NCBI RefSeq assembly: GCF_020520425.1
Contig: NC_079487.1
Span: 132,454,385-132,518,384 of the forward strand
Source: Spinacia oleracea
Taxonomy: Eukaryota; Streptophyta; Magnoliopsida; Caryophyllales; Amaranthaceae
DNA: 64,000 nucleotides
Direction of reading: 5' to 3'
The translations under genes and the position numbers were made by a program. The first letter of the stretch is position 1. Each line of letters begins with the position of its first letter. Shown piece by piece: positions 22,221-35,059 of the stretch. The notes under the pieces were generated by a model, which saw nothing but the letters and a program-made list of their open reading frames with translations, did not search any database and had not been told where the DNA came from.

Positions 22221-22905
22221 TAACTCGAACTTCTAGAGTCAATTAAATAACGACTAACATAAATATAGGGCGATTAGGTTACAATAGTTAAAGGGTAGTC
22301 CCACAATTTCCACAAGTAACCCATCATCAAAAAAGTGTATGATGGCAAAATTACAGAAGAAGGCAACAAAAAATTTAAGTTTCCTAAGAATGCAACGTAA
22401 GTAGTAAAAGCATGTCACATATTAGTGATATTACTTCCAAATGTTTTTGTGTCCAAAATTGTTGACGCGTCTTCAACTTGATCATCATCATCAACCTTGA
22501 TAAAGGACTTAGCCATTCTCATTGTAGGGCCCACCTTACTTGTATAATAAACCAAGAATTCAACAACACTTCTTAACCTCTAATTAAATTAAGTTTCTCA
22601 GATATTTTTGGTGGCTACTTTGAACTATTTGACTAACTTCCTTAATTTATTTATTTTTTATTAAAAAAAATAGTTTAATTTTCCATCACAATTTCCACAC
22701 CAACTAACTTCCTTGGGTGGTTGAATTTCTTTCAGGACTTTGGGTGGTTGAATTTGTGCTATGAATATGTATGTGTGAGCTATAATCACACACTTGGATC
22801 CATTTATATTATCAAACTATTCTTTGATTGACATCCTCCCATTCAATTTATATGTGATTTATTTGAGTGAATGAAAGTTGAATCAATTCTATATGAACGC
22901 GCTTA
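22221..22905. other. Intergenic DNA without recognised genes
   Basis: AT-rich. The phrase GGGTGGTTGAATTT with its context at 22740-22850 recurs at about 23745-23850, an old dispersed duplication. No gene. Confidence 0.4.
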
Positions 22906-23113
22906 GATTGTCATTCTGTTCACCTTATTTTCATATATTTCAGGAAAAATAGTGTCATATAATATCAGCGAAGTTCATATAAGATAGATTCAAGGAAAAC
23001 ACTGTTGGTGAAATGCAATTTATAACAAAAAAATAAGTTCAGCTAAATTCATAAAAGTTCAAATAAGATAAGTCCAAAAAAATAAGTGAAAATCAAGTGA
23101 ATGGAACACGCCC
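22906..23113. mobile_element. Tourist-type MITE of the TTATCTGAACTTA family
   Basis: Left GATTGTCATTCTGTTCACC, right AATGGAACACGCCC, flanked by TTA on both sides (22903-22905, 23114-23116). The interior contains TAAGTTCAGCTAAATTCA-type units. Confidence 0.65.
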
Positions 23114-24551
23114 TTAGTAAATATCAGAGTTACTCACAAATTCATAAGTAAGGTAAGACAAAGTAAATCGTTAGGATTGTTGGTTTTCAATGCAATATTT
23201 TAACGAATCAAACTATCTAAGCTACTAATATGGAGAAATTGTCTATGTGTATTTCGTTCAATATCGATCTTTTGGACTAATTAATGACAGGAAATAACTA
23301 ATGCCATGTTATATGTTGCCTGATTGGATTATCCCACTCATAGTCATAGACTCATAGTTAGGGAATGAGAATACCGAACTTGCAAATGTATATACGAACT
23401 TACGAAGTATATCTTTATTATACTCAAGCTAACTTTTGATAACTTGATGTCCCTTAAAATTTCTATTATACCCTTACTTACGTGACAAATTTGTAAGTAA
23501 CAATCATCTATCTTTGTAAAAGAAATCATTTCAAACCAAAATAAATAAAACATTTTCATTTATCTAAGCAATTATTAATCTTTTCCGCTTTCATGTATAT
23601 TGAGGATAACTCAGTTAACATAACTCTACTAATACGATATTCTATCATCAAGGATAACTACATTATCCTCGATAATTTTCCATCGCAATATGACATATGC
23701 TACTAAACTAACTTCTTTGAGTGGTTGAATTTGTTTGGGAACTTTGGGTGGTTGAATTTTGGCTATGAATATATGAGTGAGCTATAGTCACACATTTGGA
23801 TCAATTAATATAATGTTATCAAACTCTGTTTGAATGACATCCTCTCATTCAATTGTGTATACATTAATGTAGTACTTTTTGGGTGAATGGTAAAATTGAG
23901 TATGTTTGAATTTTTTTTCTTGGGTGAATAAAGTACTTGCGTGTATTTACGCATTTTTTATGGATATATTGTTATATTAAAATTCTGGGTTGTTAATATT
24001 ATAGTTAACTATAATGAATATGGATCGGAGACCACTATGAACTATGAAGTAAAAAGTAAATTAAAGACATGTATTAATATGTATGTTAGTATGTACTATG
24101 CGTCCATGCATATCCGCTCGGTGATCCTAAAATCACTTGTAATCGGGATGGAAGCTCTAACCACTAAGACACTAGTACCTTTCCCATTAGCCACTACAAT
24201 GGCATTTCATTGAGTTAGTTTAAGGGTTTCAAGAATGCTACAAATACTGTGCTCAAATTTGAACGTAAACATAATTAAAAAAAATGTGCTTGAATGAAAA
24301 TAAAGAAAATAATCAGATAGGTGTATGTAAATGATATTGGGTTAGAAAACAGATTTTCTCCTAGAACCTCCAAAAGGTTTTATGAACTACTCTATCAACT
24401 TAGCTGCCTCAAACACTAGGGTAAGGTTACACAAATCTTAACATATAATTAATCACGGATTAATGTTGTTAATTAATAATGCATAGGGACACACGTTGTT
24501 TCTTGTTTATACACCAGTGATACATAATAACACACATCATTTACCGTAGAA
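23114..24551. other. Intergenic DNA without recognised genes
   Basis: AT-rich. Contains the second copy of the GGGTGGTTGAATTT duplication (about 23745-23850). No coding or element boundary seen. Confidence 0.4.
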
Positions 24552-25070
24552 CTAGTGTGTTGCCCGGGCGATGCCCCGGTTGCTACTTTGAATAATTAAA
24601 ATTCGATTTTTTTTTCAACTCAATATTTGACTAAGATACATGTAGACCATAAAAGTGAAAAGATTCATTAAGTTCATCAACTACACATGTACATTACCTT
24701 CATCATGCAAAGTAATTTTTCTAATATTTTAATTGTTTAATTCACGGCTTTCCTAATATTGTAACTGTTCTTTATATTCTAATATAGTCCATACGAAATA
24801 AGAAGTAACATAAAAATTTAATTGTTTTAGACTTCATGTTAACATGTATTATAAATTAACGTGCATGGATAAATAACAATTAGTGGTTGGTTAAGATGGT
24901 AATGAAACTCAACTTCTACACATGAGATCTTGTGTTCAAATCTCATTGCATTAGTTTTAGTTGTCTATGACATGGCATAACACTTGGTGAGTGGATGATG
25001 TGGCGTAAAGGGGAGAGTACTATGTGGCACATATACATTTTTCACAACGCCTTTTAATATATTATATAGA
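24552..25070 (-). mobile_element. Non-autonomous Helitron with both ends
   Basis: Read on the minus strand, it begins TCTATATAATATATTAAAAG (25070 downward). It ends with a GC-rich hairpin (CCGGGGCATCGCCCGGG) a few bases before the terminal CTAG at 24555-24552. The bases outside are A at the 5' side and T at the 3' side, as expected for insertion between A and T without duplication. 519 bp, no Rep/helicase. It contains a tRNA-like A/B-box-like stretch (about 24890-24950). Confidence 0.8.
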
Positions 25071-25788
25071 TATCCGTAAAGATTTTCAAATTACGTACTC
25101 CATATATCACATGCCATACACGCCAATTTTCTTTATCAAACAGAATGCATTCCATACATTACAAAATGGTTGGCACATTGTATCAACCTCTTTTTGTTTT
25201 CAAAAATAGAAAAGATGACAAACTCAAAAATCACAAACATTAACCACCACCCTTCTTTCACACATATAGGCCCCACACAAACCAGTAAAAAAAAAAAAAA
25301 AAACTAAAACCAAATTTACTTTGCAAAAATAAAAATAAAAATAAAAATAAAAATAAAAAATAAATAAAAATTGAGTGTTTCGAGAGAAACGAGGTATTTG
25401 TGGACAAGAAAGCCCCTTCCTTTTTTTCTCACAAACCAACCCCACACAACAAAAACAACCACTTCTCCCTTCTCCGTATATTAAAAACCTTTGTAATCCA
25501 CATGATTTGAAAAACCCATTTCCACAACTCACTTTGATTCTTTCTTCTCATTCAACCACACATTCTCTCTTTCTCTCTCCTAAAATCCCTCGCCCCGTGT
25601 CCCTCTTTCTCAAGATTCTCTCTCTCCATATCAATTCCTTCTCTCTTATCGCTCCTCCATATATCTCCCCTTCCCCCACTTCCTCATTCTCTCTCTCCTT
25701 CGTCTTCCAAATCAACAACTCTTCTCTGAGTCTCTCATATATTTCCTTCAAATCATTTGGATTATTATACTTACAAAGACGACCAACA
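25071..25788. other. Promoter and 5' leader of the BBX32-like gene
   Basis: Contains an A-run at 25287-25302, an AAAAT pentamer microsatellite (about 25325-25372), and then a long CT-rich leader (about 25540-25720, TCTCTCTC) typical of plant 5' UTRs. The frame is open through the leader, but codon use and lack of conservation support the ATG at 25789. Confidence 0.5.
25325..25372. repeat. AAAAT pentamer microsatellite
   Basis: About eight consecutive AAAAT-type units (aaaaataaaaataaaaat), lying upstream of the BBX32-like gene. Confidence 0.8.
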
Positions 25789-26550
25789 ATGGCGGATATC
25801 ATTCGGAGAAATTGTGAGCTTTGTGCCGGGGAAGCGTCGGTGTACTGCCCCTCCGATAACGCGTTTCTTTGTTACACTTGTGATACCAAGGTCCACTGTG
25901 CGAATTTCCTTGTTGCGCGTCATGTTCGCTCTTTGATCTGTCCTAATTGTCGGACAACGGACGGGAATCGGTTTTCCGGTGCCGGAGTTCCTACTCCGGC
26001 GACGATATTTTGTAACGATTGCTCTCCTCAGAAGGAGGATTCTGTTGAGGATGGTTCTCACTCCTCGTATTCTTCCTGCATTTCAAGCACCGGTGAGGAG
26101 GCGGCAGTGTCGTCGTCGTCGACTATGTCGAGGAAGAGAGTGAAGGTTGATGTGCGGAGGAGAGAGAAAGGGACGGCTGTGGTGGATTTGAAGGTGGAGG
26201 GTGTTTTGGTAAATTGGTGCAGGAGGATGGGGGTGGTAGAGGAAAAAGATGTTTCTCAGGTGGTTAACATGGCGGTTGAGTTGCTAAGTGGTTGCTTGGA
26301 CGGAATTACAGTCTGGCCCTTTCGGGTTTCATTAGCGGCATCCTTCTGGGTAGCGGTTAGGGTTTGCTGCCGCCGTGGTGGTGGTGCGAGATGCTTATCC
26401 CCGCCGCCGACGACTCAGGATCTCAGGCGGGTGGAGCAGATCTCGGGAGTTCCAGCTAAGCTGATCATAGCCACCGAAGCCAAGCTGGCGCGTGTGATCA
26501 AACGCAGAAGCTCACGTGTGAATCACGAGGAAGGCTGGGCTGAGTGCTAA
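25789..26550 (+). CDS. BBX32: BBX32-like single B-box protein
   Basis: Intronless, 253 aa. An N-terminal B-box spans about residues 9-50: C9-x2-C12, C20, D23, C28-x2-C31, H36 and H45, giving two zinc sites for protein-protein contact. The middle is Ser-rich with a basic SRKRVKV patch. The C-terminal half has VEGVLVNWCRRMGV, then a helix with ASFWVAVRV, then VEQISGVPAKLI, EAKLARVIKR and the closing EEGWAE. This C-terminal order matches Arabidopsis BBX32 (At3g21150, EIP6) as I know it. That protein dampens light signalling by pairing with HY5-associated BBX factors and EMF1. There is no CCT domain, as expected for this class. The start was chosen because the B-box begins eight codons later and the upstream frame is UTR-like. 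Downstream, an A-run lies at about 26575-26593. Confidence 0.9.
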   Translation: MADIIRRNCELCAGEASVYCPSDNAFLCYTCDTKVHCANFLVARHVRSLICPNCRTTDGNRFSGAGVPTPATIFCNDCSPQKEDSVEDGSHSSYSSCISSTGEEAAVSSSSTMSRKRVKVDVRRREKGTAVVDLKVEGVLVNWCRRMGVVEEKDVSQVVNMAVELLSGCLDGITVWPFRVSLAASFWVAVRVCCRRGGGARCLSPPPTTQDLRRVEQISGVPAKLIIATEAKLARVIKRRSSRVNHEEGWAEC

Positions 26551-28186
26551 TCGTAATTTCCAAACCATAAATAGCAAAAAAAAAAAAAAAAAACAGAAAT
26601 TAGTTTGTTTCAATATTACTAAAAGAAACAAAAGGATGAGTAGGATTTCTATGGTGGAATGGTAGATTGGTAGGTTTAATATGTGGTGTTTGTTTTTTCA
26701 TTTGTTATTTGGGAATGAATGTATATCTAAACTAAATCCAGATCATGGTAATTTTGTGATTATCATACAATTGCAAAGTATTCGTACGCTTTATTATTCA
26801 TCTCTTTTCGTCTTGACTTTAGTTGTCATATTATCGATTTCAATTAATATAGTGATCGTATAAAGAGTACAATTAAAAAACAAAACCCACGCATAGAAAT
26901 ACAAGAGATTATAAAATAAAATAAAATACAAGAGATTTCTTAATAAAAGGCCTCGGAAAATTTTCAAAAATCAAATCTAACACCCGTTTCTGATAGAGCA
27001 AAGGATTCACGTTCTTTGGCTTTGAAACAATGGAGTAAATTAAAATGACTCTTTAAACCTATTCGTTTCAATTCATTTCCATGAAATATAAGTCGTCCCA
27101 TTTTAACATATGGGTCACTTAAAAATAATCTCCACATAATAACTGATGGGTCAATTGGAAATAATCTACTCCTTATCCCGCCTGTATTAACTATTAAGTA
27201 TTAAACATATATGAATAAAGATTAGTTACACATAGTCTTTTATCACTAGATAGATTATTGTTAAAACAATGATTTTCATTAATTGATGTTAAATCAATAA
27301 TCAATAATCAATGTTCAATAATAACGTCACTATATCCTAGCTTGAAGGAAGGCTTCTCTACCCCCAAATATGAGATCAAAGATAACACGAACAATGATTT
27401 ATAAAATAAAACGTATTCAAATTACAATTTTCATTAAAAATATTATACCTACATTAGTTGATTTTTTTCGGATTACATTACTTAAATTTTACAAGATAAG
27501 GTAAAAGAACTCAATTAGAAGACCTTTCTCGATCTAATCCTTAGGACAAGTACACTATATGCAAAAGATCGGGAGAGGAGGGAAAGTATTGTCTAGTCAT
27601 CTTAGACTCTATCTTGTTTACTTTACTTTTTACTTATTTTAGCTCAGGATAATATATAAAAGGATTATTTTTTAGTGCATCTAGTCCATAATAATATTAG
27701 CGTAGACCAAAAATCAATAGTTTTCTCTAACACTTTTTACGTCCATAGTCACATTTATTGTTCATATATTAACTATAATAAATTAAACTCCAAAATTTTT
27801 AAACATAGTAAACATTTTTTGAAGTATAGTAACCCTATGCTTTTAAAAGCGAATTGTGACTTAAAATCACATTATTCAAGCACAACATGTATCAACAACA
27901 CTAGTTTTATTTTATTTTTAAAAAAAATAATCCTAATAAAATGCCAAAATAAAGTATGAACAAGTTGTTGACTTTATTTTGAGGCATGGTCCACAATAAA
28001 TTCAGTGTGGACCAAGTCCATTTAAGAATTGGTGTACATAAAATAAGAGCCAATAACTCAATAAGTTTAGATAAGATAAAACAAGATAATATAAAAATAA
28101 AGGATAATAAAATAAAATAAGTTAATGGCCAATAAAATAAGATATGTAAAATTCAGGTGAAAAGAACACACTCTATCCATGATTAA
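26551..28186. other. 3' flank of the BBX32-like gene and intergenic DNA
   Basis: No gene is seen. About 28045-28175 is a Tourist-family fragment (TTTAGATAAGATAAAAC ... AGGTGAAAAGAACACAC) lacking a clear left end. Confidence 0.4.
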
Positions 28187-28901
28187 GGCTTTGTTCTCTT
28201 CAACTTATAGGACCTTATTTTCAGGTCCTACCAGTTTGGAAAAGTTTTAATAAGTTGAATAAGGTCCTATAAGTTCCAAGAACTTCCTATAAGTTTCAAT
28301 AATGTCTTAAATAAAATGTGTATGATTATTTGGATTGTTATATAAAATAAATCATATTTATATTATTATATTAGAATAATTTATGGTTACTAATTGACGA
28401 TAATGATTATCACTAATACGTAAATATGAATTAATATGTCAATATTAATTACTATCAATATAATTATAAGGGAAAAACCTTAATAAACACTTTTAAAATT
28501 ACATGTACATCACAAATCAATGGACAACTTTTTTTGGTGAGACGCAAATAATCTTAATATTACTTATTTACATCAATGCATCAAGTACAATTCTCGTACG
28601 GAGTATCAAGAGTTGTTTTTCGTTTGTGATAAAGGTATATTAATTACAGAGTGTAAAGAGGTTTATTAAAGAGTTAGTGACAAATATTTTTTTTACAAAT
28701 TGGTCGAATTCGTACTTGAATTTATAAATTTGGATAATGATTACAGAGTAACAATTTATATTATTAAATAACATAATAACATAAAAACATAAATAATAAT
28801 ATAAGAGTTAAATAATAATTGCTCTATTAATTTAAATTTTATTAATATTTATAATCAACTATTATCAATATTCCAATGGTTAAAAATTTAGTAATAATTA
28901 A

Positions 28902-29148
28902 GGCCCTGTTCTGTTCACCTTATTTCCATTTATTTCAGGAAAAATAAGTTCAGATAAGTTCAGATAAGTTCAGTTAAATTCAGATAAGTTCAGTTCAGGA
29001 AAAATAAGGGTTAGCCAAGTACAATTTATAACTAAAATAAGTTTTGATAAGTTCTAATAAGTTCAGATAAGTTCAGTTAAGTTCAGATAAGTTCAGATAA
29101 GATAAGTTCAGAAAAAATAAGTGAAAATCAGGTGAAAAGAACGCAGCC
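28902..29148. mobile_element. Nested Tourist-type MITE with TAAGTTCAGA array
   Basis: Ends GGCCCTGTTCTGTTCACC and GGTGAAAAGAACGCAGCC (inverted), flanked by TAA (28899-28901, 29149-29151). The interior is nearly all ATAAGTTCAG decamer-like units. Confidence 0.75.
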
Positions 29149-29178
29149 TAAACTACCTTTAAATAAGGTCTTATAAGT

Positions 29179-29775
29179 ACTAAATAAAAAGGTACGGAGT
29201 ACAAGCTTCTCCCCTCTCTCCCTTTTTCTCTCTCTTTTTAGGGTTTACAAAAATTAGGGTTTTCTAGGGCGGAAATAGCTAATTTTCTTCGGAAATTTGG
29301 TTATTTTCGCCCCTTCTCTTTCAATTTCGTTGTGTTTTTGCGTTAGATTTCAATAAAACTACATAGTTTCAGTGTGGTAAGTACCCCTATGGTGGGTTTG
29401 ATTGTTTCGGTGTAGTAAGTACCCATATGGTGGGTTTGTTTTTAGTTAAGTTTTGTGTGTTTAATTTAGTTCAGGTTATTTCTTTGGTAAAGATTTATGC
29501 GGGATCGAAGAGGATGTCAATCTTTCGACTACAATCAGACGGAAATCATATTTGTCACGGCTACACCAGATCTATAGACCACCTCGTCAATGAAGGCTGT
29601 AAATCGCAGCGATATAAAAGAGGGTATACAAAATGTTTGATATACTACGATCTTAGCTATGGTGAAAGGAAGTTTTTATTTGATTCGATTGATATGTATT
29701 TGTTAGATTTATATATTTATGTAGATGTCGTATGATTTTTTATCAATGAATTAACTTGTTTATCAAAAAAAAAAA
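29179..29775 (+). mobile_element. Polyadenylated retroposon with a 102-aa frame
   Basis: Ends in TTGTTTATCAAAAAAAAAAA and is flanked by GTCTTATAAGT at 29168-29178 and 29776-29786. This could be a target duplication, although the host repeat itself is rich in TTATAAGT. The 5' part is CT-rich and UTR-like (TTTTTAGGGTTTAC). An open frame (29427-29735) encodes 102 aa that I do not recognise. A truncated LINE or a processed transcript fits best. Confidence 0.5.
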
Positions 29776-30047
29776 GTCTTATAAGTTTCTATAAGTTCTT
29801 ATAAGTTCTTATAAAGTCCTATAAGTTCCTATAAGTTAAATAAGGTTCTATAAGTTCAGATAAGTTAAGATAAGTACTAATAAGTACTAATAAGTTCAGA
29901 TAAGTTTGGATAATATCTAATAAGTTCAGATAAGTTTAGATAATATTAGTTCAGATAATTTCTAAAAAGTTTAGATAGATTTAGATTAGTTAAGTTCAGA
30001 TTTTTTTTAATAAGTTAAGATAAGTTAGAAGAAAACACCTGAGAGTC

Positions 30048-31999
30048 TAAAACAGAATAGTACGTGTTGAGGACTTGAGGAAAGTTTCAAGTGGTGTGTA
30101 CGGAGTAGTAAACATTAGACAACTTCAATTCTTTTAGAAATGGCGTGCAGTAGACAAAGTTACTCTAGTCGTACATCATACACAGTTAGTTTCCATGAAC
30201 CACACACTTTTATTCAGACCCAGCCCTTTTGAATTGACATCAACCAAACTTTCCAAATTATTTTTTTCTTCTTTTTTCCCTGAAGAAGAAGAACCCATGC
30301 ATCTACTACAGTAAAGGCATCTTCCACAGTTAAGCCCTTCGAGTACGTAATACGGATAGGTATAAGCTTAATATCACACCCATCTAGTCATTTGTATGGT
30401 TCATGTAATATTTATATTTCCGACTATGATAGTAAAATTACGTGGTTGTAATTAAATGATTATAGTATGTGACTAATTGGCTACAAAATTAATATAGCTA
30501 GTTCAGAACGTACTATATACCCGAGTGTATTTAATTATCACTCAAATGAGCAATATGCGAAGTACTATGGCTAAAATAAAATAAAATGAGCAGCGTAATA
30601 TAGACATACGACTTTGTAGGCCGGAAATGTAAATATGTAATCATGCATGATAGAGGAATCATTATATTAATAGCTATTTTAATTTGCACAGTACGTACAA
30701 AGTGATTGTACGTACTTCGAAATCTCTCTTTTGATCAAAGCGTGATGTGTAACACATAGGAGTACGTATTAACTTATAAGTTATATATAGCAGAGTATGA
30801 TACAACGTTTTAGGATAATCGCAACACTTTAACAAGTGACAACAAAGTAATCTAAAAAACGTTAGTGTTGTTAGGATCGCCTAAAAGGAGAAAAAAAGAG
30901 GCAATGTGTTGTACTAGTAAAAGCCAAGATAAACTAATCATCTATATTTAATTAATTAGCTAAACTTGCATGGTTGCGTGATTAATCTAGCTTGATATAT
31001 ACACAAATAAGACGATGATATATGTTAAGAATGAGAAACACGTACACATCTTTATCTTTACTACTATAAGTAGTGCAAAATGTGAAAAGAACATATGCGA
31101 TCGATAAAAAGAAATAATATTATGGAACTAACACATGATTTCATTTACAGTTCAAACTTTGATTAATATATTTGTAAAATCAAATTTGCCTCTTAGGTTT
31201 TCTTTAAACCGTTGAATTTGCGACTCGGTCATTCAATTCCGACTTCTTTTTAGGTGCATAAAAACTCAAATGTCACACAAATTTTATCGTACACCGTAGC
31301 TAAACGTAAAAGTAACAACGTACAGAGTATGTTTTTTACACAAAGTACATACGAAAATGATAAAGGTCGCAACATGTGACCTTTAAGCCACGTCACAATA
31401 ATCTTATGTGTCATGATTTAAATTGGAAACTAAAATATTTAACTTATATAACTTATTATACATGTTTCATTAAAAGGTAGGAAAATCTTAATATTCTAAT
31501 TTGTTTCCTTTTTTATATCGACTGTCTTATTTACATATTTTCATAGTAAAATTATTGCATTAATAATAAAAATATTCAGATGACGCATAGTCTACGTGAC
31601 GCCTATATGTACCAATTAAAATCCGACACGCAAGATTGCGACAACTAAATATTGTCACAACTTGGACCTTTATCATCACCCAAGTACATATACATGTGTA
31701 TGTATGAGACTGCAATCTACAAAGAACATCTGATAAGTAGATACTCCATCCGTCTTTAAAGATTATTCCAATTTTCTTTTTAATATATCTGTCCTTTTGA
31801 GTTTCCACAATACTCCGTACTATTTATAGTATGTTTCTCTCGCAGTTTATTATTTAAATTAGCAAAATAACAAAATCACTTGTTTTTATTTTGCTTTCTT
31901 TCTTAATTATTAAGGTGAAAAATATTATTTGGGGAAATCTTTTAGGATGCCAAGTAAGTAACTATCAAATACAAGACGTGCCATTTCATTAACATCATA
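30048..31999. other. Intergenic DNA without recognised genes
   Basis: AT-rich. A lone Stowaway-like terminus (TACTCCATCCGTCTTTAAAG) occurs near 31741 with no matching right end. Nothing coding. Confidence 0.4.
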
Positions 32000-32258
32000 C
32001 TTCCTCCGTCTTTTAATACTCGCAACGTTTGGACTTTTGCCACTATTCATATAATCTACTTTGACTATTCTTAGTGCTTTTTATATAAGATAAAACATAG
32101 TCATGTGGGATCTTGTTAGATTCGTCTCAATGTGTATTTTCAAAATATTAACTTTTTATAATTTTTGCATAAAGAGAATTTAAGATATAACTGATCAAAA
32201 TTGTGCATTGGCATGCGTGAAATTAACAAACGTTGCGAGTATTAAAAGACGGAGGAAG
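32000..32258. mobile_element. Stowaway-type MITE
   Basis: Ends CTTCCTCCGTCTTTTAATAC and the inverse GTATTAAAAGACGGAGGAAG, near-perfect inverted repeats flanked by TA. 259 bp. Related to 36369-36627 (shared TTTAATACTCGCA). Confidence 0.87.
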
Positions 32259-33747
32259 TATCATATTAGTATATTACTTATAGAATTATAGCTCGTACAA
32301 GTGTACAACTAACAAGTACTGCTAGATATTTTTGCTAAATAATATTTTAATGATTTTTAAGTATAATATTGTAAGTTTGTAACAACTTCATAAGGCGATG
32401 ATGTAAAGCATTAGATTCCTAAGACTGATCGATGAGAGTAATTATGAACCACATGAAATCATCATGATTTTGAACAATGCTGCACTCCAACATCCAATTT
32501 TAAATTAAAAAAGGACAATAATTTTTTTCCAAAATTTCAATTTACAGGGGACATTATATTAAATCACAGCATGCCTAGGCTGGAAAGATAGAAGGGTCTA
32601 GATAATAAGATTAGTACTATCTTCTTTTAATTATGACCAATTATTTTGTATTAAAAATAATTAAGGTCTTTGTTCTATATATGTGGTTTAATGTATTTTT
32701 CAATGCAGATGTTGTCGTGTGACTGATTATTAATTATAATTCATATTTTTTCTTTTTTTAAAAGAAAAACACTCCGCAATTAAAGTGACCAGGTCGGTAT
32801 GAATTTTGTATTCAAATTACTACGGAGTATTTTTTTTTAATTGTAAAAATAAAATGAAAATCAGAAGAAGTAATCTTCAATTTTCAGTTGACAATTTTAA
32901 ATCAATATAGTTAGTGGAGTAGATTTTAGTTAAAAATTCAATCTAAATCATAAATCAACCCTAAATAGTCGGATTATGAAAATTGGACGGGACTAATTAA
33001 ATTATATGATAATGCCTATTCATTGGATAAAATGCATGGTCAAGAATGGTCCATAGTTCGTACCCTACAAAACATTGTAAAACTTTTCAAACCCCACCGA
33101 GAAAGAAATATGTGTTCCCATCCACATGTTAGATAAGATATTTTAGGGAACCTAAGAATTTATATATTTTAATAATTGTTAATTTAATTAATTATCTAAA
33201 ATTAATTGAAGGAGAAGTCATTAGATTAATTAAGTATTAGCAAGCGATTAATTTAACACCACTAATTAGGGTTTGTTATTTTTAATCTTGATATTTTTTT
33301 ATTATTTTTTAATCTTGATATTTTCTCAATGGCTGGTTGATATATTTTTTTAATTTTTTTTGACTCTTCATAAACAAGAATTGCTTAACTTTTAGCTTTT
33401 GAAATTCTGACCAACGTAACAACGACTTCATATATACTTTGAATTATTATCTTCTCAAGTTTTAGAAGGATACATATAGTTCTTACCTTTTAGTATTTAG
33501 ATCCTATCTATTTCTTATCCAAACTCTTATCAATCTTCATCATCTAATTTTAATTGTTAATTAATTATCAAAATTTAATTGAATGTATATGAATTAAACT
33601 TATTACAATTATAGAATGTTTCAAATTGATTCCCTTTTTGCATTGATTCCAATTTTGTATTATAAAATGTTTTTGTGTTTATTTTATTTTTATTTTTCTA
33701 AAGCGTAAAAAAAAAAATCACTATTTATGCCGCCTCATAGGTTCATA
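32259..33747. other. Intergenic DNA without recognised genes
   Basis: AT-rich, with no supported feature. Confidence 0.4.
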
Positions 33748-34540
33748 CTAGATTTTAGCCGTGCGATACACGAATTATTTATAATGGTTAAGTTAAAATA
33801 AAATATCTATTACAACTGCTATATTTTTATATTAAAGTGTTTAATTTTGAATGGAGTATTATATTAGATTAGTGTTTGATTTTTAATTGAATTTCATTTT
33901 AGATTGATTTTTTTTATTATTAAAGTGTTTAATTTTGGATGGAGTTGTATATATAAGTATTTAGTTAATTAAAATATCTATTGGCATCTAATTATTTATT
34001 TACGTGGCACTCATTTATTTTAATTCAAAAATAGTTGAGAAATCTTATTTTTCATTGGTCGAAACCATTAGATTTTCTACATGGCGCTCTAATATTGGAT
34101 AAGTGTTTGATTTTGGATAGAATTTTATTTTAGAGTAGTGTTTGATTTTGGATAGAATTTTATTTTAGATTTATATTTTAATTATTAGAGTATTTGATAA
34201 AATTAATTTAGAAATCTTATTTTTCATTGGTCGAAACTGTTAGATTTCTTAAGTGGCGCTCTAATATTGAATAAGCGTTTGATTTTGGATAGAATTTTGT
34301 TTTAGATTAGTGCTAGATTTTTTATTGAATTTTATTTTAGATTTTTTTTTAAAGTTATTAGAGTAGTTGATTTTGGGTGGAGCTGTATATATTATTAATT
34401 AATTAATTAATTAAAATATATACGTGATACCTAATTATTTACCTACGTGACATTCAACTTTTTTAATTTAAAAATAAATTAAAAAATTTATTTTCAATGG
34501 CCCAAACCACCTTCCACTATTCCACTTGTTATTAAAAGTT
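33748..34540 (-). mobile_element. Helitron-like 3' terminus and repetitive body (5' end not fixed)
   Basis: Read on the minus strand, CGTGTATCGCACGGCTAAAATCTAG ends at 33748: a short hairpin followed by CTAG, as in Helitrons. Rightward, several internally repeated blocks follow (TTTGATTTTGGATAGAATTTTATTTTAG and CTTATTTTTCATTGGTCGAAAC each recur). I could not find a convincing TC-type 5' end, so the right limit is approximate. Confidence 0.4.
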
Positions 34541-35059
34541 TAAAATAAACAAGTTTTGAATTAAAAATGGTAAAACAATATTGAGAGGTAGAGTTTTGAG
34601 CAACTAGCTAGTGCTTCATGCCATGCATGTCCGAGCTTAAGCGACATAAATATGTTAATGAACTTATATTAATCAAGTAATCTGACGTGTCTTATAATGA
34701 TCCACGAATTCTGCCAATATTTTAGAAGCCGTAATTAATTAATTTGGTGACATCATTGATCATATCATACGTTTCCATTCATCTTACCATACAAGTAGTA
34801 TGTTCTAATTCTTAACTTTATGGCATTTGAGGTGAATACGTTTTTAGGCCTTTACTTCAATTTTCCAACTTCCTCCACTCCCAACTGCCAATCATTCTAA
34901 ATATTACACTTCATCGATCTATTTTTATTTATATGACATAATTAGATTTTTGACACTATTTACATAACTCCCTTTGACTCATTTTTTTTATTTTTTTATT
35001 TATACTTAAGAAAAAATATAGTCGTGTGAGGTTTTATTAGATCCATCTCAATAAATATT
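34541..35059. other. Intergenic DNA with a degenerate Stowaway arm
   Basis: About 34910-35059 resembles the left part of the MITE at 48657-48914 (TTTATTTATATGACA, CCTTTGACT). Its continuation lies beyond the solo LTR at 35252-35390. No gene. Confidence 0.4.

Larger units (their letters stand above)
28187..30047. mobile_element. Large Tourist-type element with nested insertions
   Basis: Left end GGCTTTGTTCTCTTCAAC, right end GAAGAAAACACCTGAGAGTC (inverted, with a small indel), flanked by TAA on both sides (28184-28186, 30048-30050). The arms consist of TTATAAGTTC/TAAGTTCAGATAAG units. A smaller member of the same family (28902-29148) and a polyadenylated retroposon (29179-29775) are nested inside, which explains the 1.86 kb length. 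Confidence 0.6.

Noticed and set aside
25375-25788. Long N-terminal extension of the BBX32-like frame
   Set aside because: Low-complexity Ser/Pro/Leu from a CT-rich 5' UTR; the B-box begins just after the ATG at 25789.
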